From Chinchilla lanigera (taxonomy: Eukaryota; Chordata; Mammalia; Rodentia; Chinchillidae): a stretch of 64,000 bases of DNA. This document shows, piece after piece, positions 1-12,151 of this stretch (within the stretch, counting starts at the first letter, position 1; the number at the start of each line of letters is the position of its first letter). The position numbers and the translations under genes are program-made. The DNA is taken from positions 3,403,728 through 3,467,727 of the forward strand of contig NW_004955402.1 of NCBI RefSeq assembly GCF_000276665.1. Reading direction: 5' to 3'. A model generated the notes under the pieces. The model searched no databases, was not told the origin of the DNA, and saw nothing but the letters and a program-made list of their open reading frames with translations.

Positions 1-1514
1 GCTGGGGAACTCAAGAGATTGCCTCTTCCAAAATTAAAATGAAGTCTCAGAAGCCCTGCTACAGTTGCACCTACATTTGCAGAGTTGATGTGTTTGCCTA
101 CACATTCACCAACACCAGCAACTCATGAGAACGTTTGCCAATTGGATGGGTGAAAAATGGCATCTTATAATTGCTGATGTGCAGATACCTGATTCTCTGT
201 GACACTGAAGAACCTAACATGTTGCTCCTCTTACCAACACACGCGTCTTGTATTATGGAACACATTCCTACTCTGTAGCTGCCCATATTATACATTCTTT
301 ATTGGGTTGTCTTTTCTTATCAATGTCTACATACTCTTTCCGTTTCAGCCACTTTGAAATATGAATACTAGAAACATTTTCTCCTAATCTGTAGCTTGTT
401 TTAAGCTCTGTTCGTAATGTCTTTGGATATCCTGAGGTTTAACATTTTGACATGCTCAAATTTATCATTCACATGCATTGTGGCCCTGGGTGTCCCACTC
501 TTAGAGGGAATGAAGACACTGTCTTGGATCTCCCGCCATACTACTGAGCTTTCTTTCCCTAGTGAACACAGCAAAGGGGATGAGTCGAGCTGGCAGTCAG
601 ACAGCAGACGGCTAAGCAGACCACATGGCTGATGCTACAGAAAGTGACTGACACAGCTCTACAAGCAAGGGCTGACCTGGGCCAATGGTCACCCCCACAG
701 CCAGAATATGGTTTGTAAATACTGTCTTCCCTGTGAAGACACCAGAGTTTCCTGGAGAAAGGGCCAACTTCAGTTATGGACAGACAGTGCACGCGGTGAA
801 ATGAGGACATTCTGTTGCACCTGAAACTCTCTAAAGTTGAAGAGCTATGTCAAAAGAACACAAGAGTCAATTTGAAGTGTCTCTTGTTGGTTGACAATAG
901 GCGTTCTGAGCATTCAAAACTAATTCCTATAAAATATCCAACATACCACATCCACTAAAATCTCCAAGTTCATAATGACACTATCAGCAATGTTATAAAG
1001 CCCGATATCACCATTATTTCATCATGAAACTGGTAAATAAAAGGGAACTTCAAATGGTTATCTTGAGTTTCCTAAATGAACCACATCCCAGGGCAATCAA
1101 ACAGTTGAGTAGTTAATGACTTAATAAACACAGAGGGATGACAGAATTAGGATGTCACCAGTTTGAAACCCCTAATAAAATAATGGACCTAGGTAATCAT
1201 CACTAGTAGCTTAACAACCCATTAAATGAAAGGCTGGTGTGGAACCTCATAATGGATGGACGAGGTGGGCAAAACCTCAACCCACTCATCACTCTCAGCA
1301 TTCTGTGCTTCCTGCCACACGGAAAACATCACCTGTGAAAGCTCCCACCACCGTAAGACACTGGAGTCTGACGAACCTTGTGGCCGGAGCCCCAGTTCAC
1401 GGAATACACAGCTAAAAGGACACCACCCAAGTGTACCAGCCAAGTTCACGATGAGGGGAACTCTTCAGGTTGAGCGGTTTATTCAACAAAGAAACAGGAT
1501 AGGGATGGACCACG
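1..1514. other. Intron stretch without recognisable features
   Basis: Mixed-composition unique-looking sequence. No repeat family, exon or RNA gene recognised. Confidence 0.5.
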
Positions 1515-1610
1515 CCCTTCCACTTTACAAAAATGGGTCATACATGAAAGGTTAGGTGACCTGCCCAGGGTTACAGATGCAACAGGGTCTCAAACAAGTA
1601 CAAATCTGGG
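1515..1610 (-). repeat. MIR-like ancient SINE fragment
   Basis: The run 'ccactttacaaaaatggg', then 'gtgacctgcccagggttaca' and a Glu/Ser-type 'aaatctggg' tail match the inverted core of a MIR element. Diverged, with no target duplications visible. Confidence 0.4.
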
Positions 1611-3744
1611 TCTCCATTACTTTCTTTCATTTTCTCCAATAAATTTTGACCACAACCACATTCAGAACCAACTTCAGGGAGCAAACTACTTTTCGTGAGT
1701 TTCAGTGGCAGTTTGCAGAGAGCTGTGAATTCCATCAGGAGTCACTGAGGAGTCACTGTTCCAAATGCATAACTAGAAAAGTAACTCCAAGTCTGGTTTG
1801 TAAACAATATTAAAATAGATTTAGTTTGAATTGAGTGTTTCAACCTGAAGGAGGGTTCTCCTTTTGCTCATTGACTAGCTTTCTCCTTTCTTGTGATTAG
1901 AGTCACACGATTTAGATGAGAAAAGCAGAGCTACCCAGGTGATAGTGACATGATCCTCAGGAGCAAACGGTACAGACACAAAAGACATTTCCTGAGACGT
2001 ACGGCAGACTTTCAAATTATCTTTCTCTTGCTCATTAGCATTTTTGAAAAATGAGATTTCATCATTAAAGGAGCCATCTGCTTATCTGGGAGCTGCCTGG
2101 CAAACAGGCCTGGCAACTTTCAGGGGAGGTGCACCTAGCACGCACTGTGCTTTCTTCCCATTTCTGAATGAAGCAAAGAGGAAGACTGCACCCCTCTCTC
2201 CCCAACCCAGGCAATTCAAACAAAGTGACCTGTTCTGGGCCATGGGATGGCGCTCTTCCCCTTCATCAGCGTGGAGGTGGAACACATGCTAGGTAGTATT
2301 TGAAAGTGCACTTTATAGATGCTGTCCAACTAACACAGGACGAAGAGCTGCGCTGAATTTTTACAGCCTCCCTTCCGCGGATTAAATGGCAGGCACACAC
2401 TGGTACATCACCCACAGTTCCTACACTGTGTGAAATGCTGCCACGAGCACTTGGAGCCGTTAAAGACTCCTGTGGGAAGAGGACCGCAAAAAGGAGCTCA
2501 AATCATCTTCAGTGAGACGCACATTTCTCTTCCATCAGGAGACTGCTGTGCCCTGCGCAAGGGCCTTGTCTGCCCGGTGTGACTGCAAGGCTCAGCTTTT
2601 CATTTGGCTCATGGTGTGGGGGGAATCAAAATGGCTCTTTGGAAAATATCTGTATACTTGAGAGTGATTTACAGTAAGAAGAACAGAGTCGAAAGTCTTT
2701 TGCTAAATTATCCAACTTGAGGCCACTAATTTGAAGTCTCCAATCAACTCTTGAAATTACTCTCCTGTGGCTGTACAGATTCTGAGGTTCTTCATAACTG
2801 GTGAATCAACGTTTTCGAAAAACAAAGAAGGTATGAATGGCCTGCAGGGAAAGCCTGGCTTCACCCCAGGGAAGTCCTGCAGCAGGGCTGAGAAGCAGGA
2901 CGTCAGTCACAGACAGGAAGCAGAGCAGAGAACATGGCAGAAACTATATCTGGGGGAAACCGATTTTCCACTTCCTCTAATCTCCGCCCACCTCTGTCAG
3001 CCCCTCCTATCCCCCTTCAGAGAAAAACGTGTTTCACTGAGTACATAGCACTGGCTGGGGAAACCCTGCCCTGTATCTTGCCATTCTGGCTTCTGGATAA
3101 AAGACACTGCAACTTTCTTCAGCCTTGCTGTCCTCCTATAATCAAGGGGAGAGGATGTCACCTGATTTGTGATTATGAGGCTCACGTGAAAATGCTTGTG
3201 ATGCACAAATATTGGTAAAGACTTCACAGACAAGAAGAAAAACGAGACGGAAGCCTTCTCCAGCAGATCCTTCAGCTCCAGCGCTGAGGGCTTGGTACCC
3301 ATGCTGCCATCTTCAGAGGTCACATCCTCGGAGGTGATGGATGATGAGGCTCTGACTTCACAAGTGGGTTAACCCACTGATCGATTTATAGTTTAATAAC
3401 ATACTGGGTGGTGACAGGAACTTGTGAAGTAGGGGCTCGTTGAAGGGAGTGGGCCCTGGGGTGCCCTCGGAGCCTGCGTCTCATCCCCAGCCTCCTCCTA
3501 TCTGGCTCTCTCTGCTTCCTTGCTGCCACGAGGTGAGCAGTCTGAGCTTGGCTCTGCCACATCCCCTCAACATGATGTTCTGCCTGTCACAGGCCCAGAA
3601 GCAATGGGCCCAGCAGACTGTGGCCTGAAGGCTCTGAAATTCCGAGTCAACACAAATCTTCCTCCGTGCAAGATGTTTATGTCCGGTGCTTTGTCACGGT
3701 GAAGAAAAGCTAACATGACAACACTGAATTTTTCTTTTCCTAAG
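1611..3744. other. Intron stretch without recognisable features
   Basis: No repeat family or exon recognised. Short open frames here have no family signature. Confidence 0.5.
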
Positions 3745-3755
3745 GAGTCTGGGCA

Positions 3756-3838
3756 AGCCGGGGATACAGCTCAGTGGCATAAGTGCCTGCCTGGCAATCA
3801 CAAGGTCCAGAGTTCGATTCCTGGTACAAAAAAAAAAA
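3756..3838 (+). repeat. ID-type tRNA-derived SINE with target duplications
   Basis: Begins 'gccggggatacagctcagtg', carries A-box and B-box (agttcgattc) promoter blocks of a tRNA-Ala-like gene, and ends in an A-run. An exact 11-bp duplication (gagtctgggca) flanks it at 3745-3755 and 3839-3849, the mark of L1-driven insertion. Confidence 0.92.
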
Positions 3839-3849
3839 GAGTCTGGGCA

Positions 3850-4747
3850 TTCACAGGGTATGTCTGAATTCATCACCCCGTGAGTGGCACAGGCACTTGG
3901 GGTATGGGTAGAGAGGGTAGCTCTGACTGAAGTTTCAGGGACTTAGAGACGCAGCAAAGGAGAATGCCACAGCAAGGAGAACACCTGTGCACTCCACAAA
4001 GCGCCAGCGAGCAGAGGAGAATGGGGAATGCACTGCACATAATTTGGATAATGCCTTTCTTCATGTCCATTCCTAGCCACTCTTCCATGACAAATCCCTC
4101 CAGTTGTAGTCGGCAAAATAAACACCCGCTCATCTATAATCGCTCAGTGGGGGAAAAGCAGAAGAAAAAGTTCAAGTCCAAGATCTGCCAAATGCCTCGT
4201 GTTTCAAGAGCAGTCACTTGACTCTTATTTGCACCTGCTTATTCTCACTTTGTTCATTTGGATCTCACTTTCCGAGGGTTTTGCAGAGTATGCTGATGAA
4301 CAGCCCCTTCCTCTCTCCATGGCTCTCATTAATGACAATAAAAGAGATGCAGTGTTTAATAACACCCATCAGCGCACAAACACTTACATGACATTCGAAG
4401 AAGTATTAGACGCCAAAGACAGCAGTGATCGTAGGACAGGTAATTCAAGGGATGATCAGAGAAAACAGCCTAATTAGCGATCCAGCACTTATCATCTTAG
4501 GTGTCTAGAGGTGAAGTCTTGGCCGCCATCCCTTTTATCAGCAGATCCTGAGTCAGGAGAAACTACAGCTTTCCTAACTAAAAACTGTGCACACTTAATG
4601 GACTCGTCCACCACACATTTTATTTTTTCTTGGTTTTCTCTTGACAACTGGTTCCAAATGGGACAGGTCCACACAGGGCGTGCGTCCTGATGTCCCAACC
4701 TGCCAATACGCGCACGAAGCCCAAATCGACCCCCTTCAAGCAGCAAA
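3850..4747. other. Intron stretch without recognisable features
   Basis: Unique-looking sequence with no recognised repeat or exon. Confidence 0.5.
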
Positions 4748-4910
4748 GCTGTGCACGGTAGAGTACACCTATAATCCTAGCACTTGGGTGCTGAGGCAGG
4801 AGGATCACTGGGAGTTTGAGGCCAGTCTGGGCTATATAGAGAGACCCTGTATCTAAAAGCAAAACAAAAAACCAAAACCCAAAGAAACCCTAAATCAAAA
4901 CAGGAAAAGA
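4748..4910 (+). repeat. B1-type SINE without the internal duplication
   Basis: Diverged 7SL-derived element with 'ctataatcctagcacttggg', 'ctgaggcaggaggatcac' and 'gagaccctgtat', followed by an A-rich tail. The block 'gagtttgaggccagtctggg' occurs once, unlike the duplicated form at 11369-11523. Confidence 0.85.
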
Positions 4911-4930
4911 TAAGTGAGTCCCTCTGTGAG

Positions 4931-4972
<42 letters not shown>
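4931..4972 (+). repeat. (TG)n microsatellite
   Basis: About 20 GT dinucleotides with one C interruption near the start. Likely length-polymorphic. Confidence 0.97.
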
Positions 4973-4973
<1 letters not shown>

Positions 4974-5354
4974 GAACAGCAGACTGTCTTATGACTGCCC
5001 TGGCTACATAAAAGAACTTTGACAAACGGCTTGCATCACGCAGTGTCTGCGCGCCTAGAAAAGCAAGCTTGTGTGCCTTTTGAAGGACATAAATTCAAAA
5101 CCAGTGAAATGACTGAAGCTTCTCAAATCCTTCACAGTTTCCGTACTTTCCCAGTCTTACTTTTCATTCCTTCTCTCATCTTTCACGTCCTTCTTCTCCT
5201 TCAGTTCTCGCTGTTTCCTTAATGATTTCACACTGAGTGTTGCTGATCTTGTTAATAACCCAGTGGTCATGCTATACCACCTCCCCAGTGCATTAGGAGG
5301 CAAGCAGCAGGAGATGAGAAACTATAAATACTGAGGACAGAAACAAGGCCTTCG

Positions 5355-5397
5355 GGAAGCCAGGGTGAGTTCTGGAAGCCAGGGTGAGTGAGTTCTG
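5355..5397 (+). repeat. Two-copy 19-bp tandem duplication
   Basis: The unit ggaagccagggtgagttct occurs at 5355 and again at 5374; the second copy carries an extra gtga. A local replication-slippage product. Confidence 0.85.
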
Positions 5398-5985
5398 CCA
5401 CTGCGGGCTGGGTGCTGGGCCCTGCTGGGGAGAAGCCGACAGCTTCCTCCACACCCTCAGCCCCTCAGGGAGGAAGTCCCAGCTGCAATACGCACAGGGA
5501 GCTTCGCGTCACCTCCACTTCTGATAACCAGAGTGGCCCCTCTTCCCACGGTACATGTCTGAAACAACAGCCACGGCAACAAGCGGAGCTTAGTCTCTGG
5601 AGAGGCGCAGGCACTTTCCACACAGGAGGCATGAGGAGAGTTTCAGGGCAGGTGATGCTTCATGCGCAGAAACGGCACAGCAGAGACACGAAGGATGGAA
5701 CTGGGTGTTTTTCATTCACTGAGCACTGCAGAGTCCTCTGCAAGGGTCCCCGTGTCCCCCACAAAGCGCGAGCCTTGACCTGTTATGTATCCGGAGCCGC
5801 TCGCAGAAGTTGCTGCGTGGTTCTGAGCTAACCGAGTGTGTCTGGGGCTGTGTCCTCACTCATCCATCTTGCCCTTTCCATGCAACTCCCTCTGCTGCCT
5901 GCAGGGCACAGGGTCCCTGCCGCTCAGAACCCTGGCTGGCTGCAAGAAAGGCCCGGGAACAACAGGAAGCTAATAGTTTAACCGT
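5398..5985. other. Intron stretch without recognisable features
   Basis: Moderately GC-rich sequence holding a 147-codon plus-strand frame with no recognisable domain. I treat that frame as chance. Confidence 0.5.
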
Positions 5986-6300
5986 TCCTCTAAATTTGTT
6001 TGACAAAACTGACATTTAGAGCATTATGTCACATTGTCAGTAATCTGCAATTTACCCCTGGGCGTGAGCTGGATGCTCATTTTATTTACCTCTCATAGTT
6101 AAAAGCGTAATTAATATTCCGCTCGGTAGCAAAGATTAGAGATTTGACAAACATTGTAATTTAAATTCTCCATTATGGCAAACATTAAAATCAAACATCT
6201 TCCACACGCCCCATTGCATAAAGGACACGTGTAGCTGTAATTTAACTTTTTAGTTTTTAATACCACAAACTAATTTCTGCTGTCAGTTTAATGAGGTGGA
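5986..6300. promoter_or_regulatory. Candidate intronic regulatory block rich in homeodomain-type motifs
   Basis: AT-rich, non-repetitive and non-coding. It holds a TAATTA-type core at 6110-6116 plus many ATTAA/TTAAT and 'cattatg' words, and a cacgtg E-box near 6227. It resembles the long conserved non-coding blocks common in introns of large developmental genes. This is inference only; conservation cannot be seen from one sequence. Confidence 0.3.
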
Positions 6301-8180
6301 AAACACAAATCTTGCTGCTCCGTGTAGGCATGGGCTATCAGAGATGAACTGGAGAGAAAGAGAGACAGTCTGCCAGTTTCCTTTGAAACACACTTCCAGC
6401 GCACCAAGCAAACTGCATTTGCGTGTCTGGTGAGTACACACAATCCTGTGGATCTCTGCAGTCATCTCAAAGGTGGAAATACATAGGTGCAACAGTGAGA
6501 CATTTCAAGAAAGAAAGAAAGAAGTAACTCTGGTGCTTTCGGAAGTAAAGGTGTAGATGTGTAAAGGGTGTGGAAATATGTAAATATGGGCCGCAAACAA
6601 AAACGATACGCAAAGCCACACTTGTGCACACAGAGACTTGGAGATGTGCAAGGTGGTCGCAGGGATGCACACTAGTGACTGGGAGCCCCTTCCCAGGGCG
6701 CCGCAGGGGAGCAAGGTGGCCAGGGTGAGGGAGGAGTTACCAAAGACGCATCACCGCTCTTCTAATTCATGCTAATTTTTACCCAGCTTCATAAATTTTA
6801 TGTGACTGATTAAAATTATTGTTGTGTAGAATACCTTTAGGCAGCTAGAATGGCTCATTAAACAAGGAAGCTGGCTGGGAATGATCAGTAAGGTGACAGC
6901 TTCCTATACGGTGATTTCCATGTCTGCAGGAAGGGTGGAGGAGGCACTCTCCCATTGCCCCCCCCCCAAGGGCGCTGGACACAGACGGTTGGGAGGGACA
7001 GGCCAGGCCTGCAGCTCAGAGCCGCGTGGGCCGCTCTGCTCTTCCTCCCGATTCGCAAAAGCCCACTGACTTGCCAGCTTCTGCCCAGGACTTCATTAGT
7101 CACTGCCAACTTCAATCTGCTTCAGTTATTTTACATTCAGATCCCAGGAGGATGTGCGTGCTCTGCTGCAATTTCAGGCTAAACCAAAGATAAACTGATT
7201 CGCTTTAGGAAACGACAAGCCCGCATGTCCCAACTTAGACTAACATCTCCCAACACTGAAGAGGGGACGTGCAAATATTATTAACCTTGCCACAGACGAA
7301 ATGAAAGTGATACACATTTCTAAGGCAGAAGGTTTAAGCACGGATTGAGCGTCACTCTATACAACGCTGTTTTAAACAGCACGGTTCAGTTCCAGGGTCA
7401 GGTGCATCCGTTTCCTCCCAGACCATGCACACACCGGAGCCCTGTAGATGGGACGGACTATCCCGGGAGGCCTGTGGTCCCCCGTCCCATCTCTGCTCCC
7501 CTCCTGCGTCCCTTGACCACCCTCAGTGACCCTTAATAGAACACTGGTTAACAGCATTTACAACAAAGCCTGCCGAAGAGAGCACACATTTCTACAAAGT
7601 GCCCTTCACTGACCTTGGAAATAACAGGTCACTTCCATCATGACCTATGGGAATGATGTCACCATACATGTCAGAGGCGGCTGGGAAATTAGTTGGAAAA
7701 AATAAGCAGATAGTTATGTTTAAAAAACCCAAATATTTTGAAAAGAGTGAAACAAATGGGAGATTTGGCCTTTCAGGGAGAAAACAAAACAGGAAAATTG
7801 ATAGAAAATTACAAAGAGAAACAAATGTATGCTCAAAGTGATCACAAAAATTCAGACAGAAAGTATAAGAAAGAAGTCAGCAGGACAAGTCTTCTTTATA
7901 GAAGATGTGGCATCTTAGTAACGGGTTTTGCTTATCTCTGTTGCTACAGTCAATGTATATGTGAGCCCAAGGTTCTAAAAATGCTGAATTAATTGTTGAG
8001 ACTAAGTGCCCTTAGCCCTCTGCTCTCATCCCTTCCTGAAGCAGTGCTGGAAGTCCAGCCACACCCGCTCCTTCTACCACTGCACATTTCCGGCTTGTTG
8101 CTGCCAGGCTTGGACTCCCTTCCCTCTGACACCTTCATGGATTACTTTCCTCCCTACTGAAACCATGCGCTAAAACTGAG
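6301..8180. other. Intron stretch, mostly featureless
   Basis: No repeat recognised. A second small AT-rich homeodomain-like patch lies at about 6758-6860 (taattcatgctaat, gattaaaatta). A run of 11-12 C lies near 6957. Confidence 0.45.
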
Positions 8181-8368
8181 GCCTGGATGGTTCTGACAGC
8201 ACATGCCTGTAATCCCAGCATTGTTGGAGGCTAAGGCAGGAGGATCCCAGCCTAAGTAGTTTACTTAGTGAGATCCTGTCTCAAAACAACAGAATTTAAA
8301 AAGGGAAGGGGATATAGCTCAGTGCAAAGGCACTGGGATCAACCCTCAGTACTACTTAAAAAAAAAAC
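8181..8368 (+). repeat. B1-ID dimeric SINE
   Basis: Left part is B1-like ('catgcctgtaatcccagca', 'ctaaggcaggaggatccc', 'gagatcctgtctc'). After a short A-rich linker, a tRNA-like ID part follows ('ggggatatagctcagtgcaa', 'gggatcaaccc') and then a poly-A tail. The arrangement matches the known B1-dID dimers of several non-murid rodent families. Confidence 0.85.
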
Positions 8369-8862
8369 AACACGGCCTGCCTTGGCCCCTCAACCCTCCT
8401 GTATCTACTTTCCTCTATAACCCAGAAGCCACTTCTTTGCCTATGGTTGACCTCTTACTCATCAGAAAGGGAGTTCTACAGGAGAAGATATTTTGTTATT
8501 CTGTACTCCGGAGCTCCACTGTCTGGCCTACAGCAGTTGCTCCTTTGGAATCTGTTAAATGATTAGAGAAATACACATTCAGCATTTAACCATGTCCTAC
8601 CCACCGAGGCTGTTTACTGTAGGACTTAAATAACTCTCCTGCACTGAAATGTACCATGTTGCTGGGTGAAGCGGCCCCATATGACAACACATGCTAGGTC
8701 TATACTCATGCAGACCTGAGTTCAGATCTTTGTTACTGACCATGCCTATCACTAACTGGCCCCTTGAGCTCTAAACTTTTGTTCATTTCCTCTTATCTTG
8801 GTGTGTCTTGTTTATCCTTCTATAGAAAATCAGAGAATGATTTTTGAAAACATATCTAATTT
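8369..8862. other. Intron stretch without recognisable features
   Basis: Unique-looking sequence between two SINEs. No repeat or exon recognised. Confidence 0.5.
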
Positions 8863-8872
8863 CTGAATATTT

Positions 8873-8949
8873 TTTTTGGTGCCGGGAAATCAAACTCAGG
8901 ACCTTGCACTTGCTAGGCAGGCGCTTGCGCTGAGCTAGATTCCCAGCCC
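8873..8949 (-). repeat. ID-type SINE with target duplications
   Basis: Reverse-oriented ID element: poly-T, then 'ggtgccgggaaatcaaactc', ending 'attcccagcccc'. Flanked by a 10-bp duplication ctgaatattt (8863-8872 and 8950-8959). Confidence 0.92.
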
Positions 8950-9014
8950 CTGAATATTTGTTGATAAAATACATTTCTCTCCAATAACCACATATTTTTC
9001 TTAGCTTACAATAT

Positions 9015-9018
<4 letters not shown>

Positions 9019-9058
<40 letters not shown>
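9019..9058 (+). repeat. (AC)n microsatellite
   Basis: Twenty uninterrupted AC units. Confidence 0.97.
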
Positions 9059-9061
<3 letters not shown>

Positions 9062-9274
9062 GTGATTCGGCATCATCTCAACAGCTGGTCTATGGGTAAC
9101 GTTTATATTTACTGATGTATAAACCTTGTCTTTGGACTTCATCCTATTTCTCTTATTTGTTCTGTCTCAATAAATTGTCAGAACAAATGGAAGTTGGATA
9201 TAACTTTTCTAAAAATAATTTTACTGAATAAAACCTGAAAACCTGAAGATTGAAAAAATATAAGGAACCCAATA

Positions 9275-9329
9275 TTTTACTACTCATAAAAGTAACTGCT
9301 AAAACTTCTCATCCAGCTTTCAACACATA
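9275..9329 (-). repeat. L1M fragment, part 1 (left of Tigger insertion)
   Basis: 'aaaagtaactgctaaaactt' followed by 'catccagcttt' resembles the inverted distal part of old mammalian L1M elements. The same element seems to resume at 9688. Confidence 0.5.
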
Positions 9330-9685
9330 CAGGTATTCCTCATTTAATGACCTTGCTTGGTGACTGTTTGGACTTACAATCTGCCTTTGGACATCCCACC
9401 CATCTCTCTTTGTATGGTGCTGTACACCTAGTTTATAGCCCCTCACTGTCTTGTTTTGGTAGCGTACACCTTGTTTGTATGGTGCTGTGATTTCTGCCGA
9501 GAGTACTGTGTAGTACAGTAGAGAACAGTACTTCTATGTTCTGTAGAAAGTCATCAGGCTGGAGTTTCCTCTGACTGGGTTTTTGTTCTGAGTATTGTTC
9601 CAGACACATTTCTTCACTTAGCAACTAATTCATTCATCGGCCTAGTTGCAGGACCAGAACTTGGTCATCAAACAAGGAAAATCTC
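9330..9685. mobile_element. Tigger/MER-type DNA transposon remnant inserted in an L1M
   Basis: Imperfect terminal inverted repeats: 'caggtattcctcatttaatg' at the left and 'ttggtcatcaaacaaggaaa' at the right (inverted), flanked by TA at 9328-9329 and 9686-9687, the target of Tc1/mariner-type elements. No intact transposase frame, so a non-autonomous internal-deletion copy. Confidence 0.65.
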
Positions 9686-9687
9686 TA

Positions 9688-10252
9688 AATATTTTACACA
9701 AATTTGAGCTTTAATGTGGCAGTTATTTTATGATTTTTCCATGTCATTAAAATTTGTGTGAAAACACAGGTTTTCATGGCTAAGAAATACTTAATCAAAT
9801 GACTGAATAATACTTATTAAAAGTACCATCATTTATTCATGTCATTATTACTAGAAATTTAGGTAGCATTTAAATTTTTCACTGCCATATATAATTCTGT
9901 GATGATCACCTTTATTTATAAATCTGTACTGCATCTAAAAATTCCTTTAGAAGAAATTTTAAGTGGTATTGATTAACTGGTATGCATCATCAAAGAGTAA
10001 TGATTCATGCTATAAATTGCCTTCCCCCAAATTGTACCAATTTCTATTCTCACAAGGAAACACACGAGGATGGCTTTTCATTTAAATGACTTGAAACAGG
10101 TTTGTCGACTGATGTGAAAAACGGACAGTGTTTTACTTTAAAGTCTGCATCTTATCACTTACGAACGAAGTTGAATGGCCTTTAATACAAATGTGGACCA
10201 TGTGCGTTTTCTCTCCTGTAAACTGACTCTTCGTGTCCTTTGCCCTTTTCTT
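9688..10252 (-). repeat. L1M fragment, part 2
   Basis: Long AT-rich block following the order of the inverted 3' portion of old L1s: 'tttttccatgtcattaaaat', then 'gtaccatcatttattcatg', then 'attgtaccaatttctattct', then 'cgtgtcctttgccctttt'. Heavily diverged, coding frame lost. Confidence 0.65.
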
Positions 10253-11352
10253 CTGTTACAGCCGTTGCGCACCATTTACGGATTTGCCTGGCTCACGCAG
10301 CATTTAGACCTCCAGCCACTTGTTGCCCACTCCAAGGAGCTCAGCCCGTGAGGCCTTCCTGTGCCAGGCTACCCTCTCTCCGCTCCTCCCAGGCTGCACT
10401 GCTCTCTACTTCTCGGACAGCAACAACCTCTTCTTGCCATCCTTGTGGTCTTGGGTCCTTGATGTGTACGCTCCTTTTCGGTCCATGGAAATCTCACTTG
10501 TCTCTAACCTCCAAAGCAATCACGAGTGTAACCCCATCCTATCTCTTTAATTGATTACCTTTCGATGTGTACAGTGTCCTGCGAGATCTGCGAGCTAAGA
10601 AACCACACTCCCTCACCTCCCTGAGTTTACGACAAACCCCAGGAAGCTCCAAACACATCGTCCTGCCCGAAAGGTGGGGCTAAGGAGGCCTGCAGTGCTT
10701 CTTTCACTGCACCACATTTTCCCTAAGAAGGGAACTGCTATCAAATATAAACAACTCTTAGATAATAGAAATTCATTATGCACCTAGATGAGATTATTTT
10801 ACATTACATAGCACCGGCTGACATTCTGTCCTGAGATGAACAAGTAAGTAATTATGCACGAAAGCTAGCAGTGTGTAAATGGAAATAGTTTTGGCAGACG
10901 TGATATCCACGGAACATGTGCTACTGGTAGTGGATGTGTCAAATTATTTTTCTAACTCAAGCACAACATATCATTCTAAATATAACTGTATATGGATCAC
11001 AGGAATACAGCATATTGCTATACGCTAAAAATGCCACAATATTGAAAGTTATAAAGTACATGATTAAATAAATATACAATAGAGAAACTGAAAAAGCAAA
11101 CCCACAGAACTTGGAGTAGTTTATCCTAAGTAATGGAAACCATACCCATGTTTGATACACATTTCAAGAAATGAAATCTTGCAAACATATCCAAGGCTGC
11201 ATGTGGTTCGGGAATCCGAATGTTTGTCAGAGACCCTACAAGGAAACCTAATGGATTTGTGGATGTCAGGGGTAATAGATGGTTAAACTTGTATCTATAT
11301 TTTTGTGGAAAGAAACAGAATTTATAGCAGTGAGAAATGTTTCTTTGCAGAT
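10253..11352. other. Intron stretch without recognisable features
   Basis: The left 300 bp may be L2-like but I cannot support it firmly. The rest is AT-rich unique sequence. Confidence 0.4.
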
Positions 11353-11368
11353 TAAGTGAATAGTTCCT

Positions 11369-11523
11369 TTTTTTTTTTTGTCTTTTTGAGGCAGGGCCTC
11401 ACTATGCAGTTCAGGCTGGCCTTGAACTCATTCTGTAGCTCAGGTTGGCTTCAAACTCACAGTGATCCTCCTGCCTCAGCCTCCCAAGTGCTGGGATTAC
11501 AGGCGTGCACCACCATGTCTGGC
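11369..11523 (-). repeat. B1 SINE with 29-bp internal duplication
   Basis: Full-length reverse B1 with 'ctgggattacaggcgtgcac' and 'gcagggcctcactatgcag'. On the sense strand the 'gagttYaaRgccaRcctgaR' module occurs twice, 29 bp apart, as in the modern duplicated B1 form. Flanked by 16-bp duplications starting taagtgaata at 11353-11368 and 11524-11539 with one mismatch. Confidence 0.95.
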
Positions 11524-11599
11524 TAAGTGAATAATTCCTAAAGACTCCTATTAACTGAAATAGTTTAATATTTCAGATTTGCAATCTAGAATAATTCTT

Positions 11600-11702
11600 T
11601 TTTTTTTTTTTTTTTTGGTTTTTCTCCGGTACCGGGAACCGAACTCACGACCTTGCGCTTGCCAGGCAGGCGCTTTTTGCCGCTGAGCTAAATCCCCAGC
11701 CC
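11600..11702 (-). repeat. ID-type SINE with 14-bp target duplications
   Basis: Reverse ID element with a long poly-T, 'ccggtaccgggaaccgaact' and 'gctgagctaaatccccagcc'. Exact 14-bp duplication ctagaataattctt at 11586-11599 and 11703-11716, so a fairly recent insertion. Confidence 0.95.
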
Positions 11703-11716
11703 CTAGAATAATTCTT

Positions 11717-12150
11717 AATTTTTAAATGATGATCCTATTTTCTTCCTATGGCTAGAATGGCTGCCTGCCAAATCAATTAGGTGAACTGAAATAATTTAGC
11801 CACTCAATATTTTGTCTGATGGTGTGAGAAAACTCTGTAATGAAAAACTTAAGCACACAGCAGCAACTTAAACAGTATGATGTCATTTTATGTTTGTAAA
11901 TGTACACAAAACAAACAAAACATAATAAGCTAAACTCTTTCCATATTCTGAGCAGAAAAGTCACCAATCCAGATATACCACAGAGAAAACCTAAGGATGG
12001 AAATGCCAAAAAACATTTGTGTTATGCTGGGGACTGTTTGGTTTTTTGCTTACAAAATAAGAATACTTCTGAAGAAAAGGGTCAATGCAGTCATTTTCTG
12101 CACGGAGCCAAAGGAAGTTTCGGAAGGGAAGTTTCTCCAGTCTTACTGGC
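11717..12150. other. Intron stretch without recognisable features
   Basis: AT-rich unique sequence. Confidence 0.45.
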
Positions 12151-12151
12151 T

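Noticed and set aside
10253..10560. Possible L2 LINE fragment
   Set aside because: Composition and a few words are suggestive, but I could not follow the consensus order well enough to call it.
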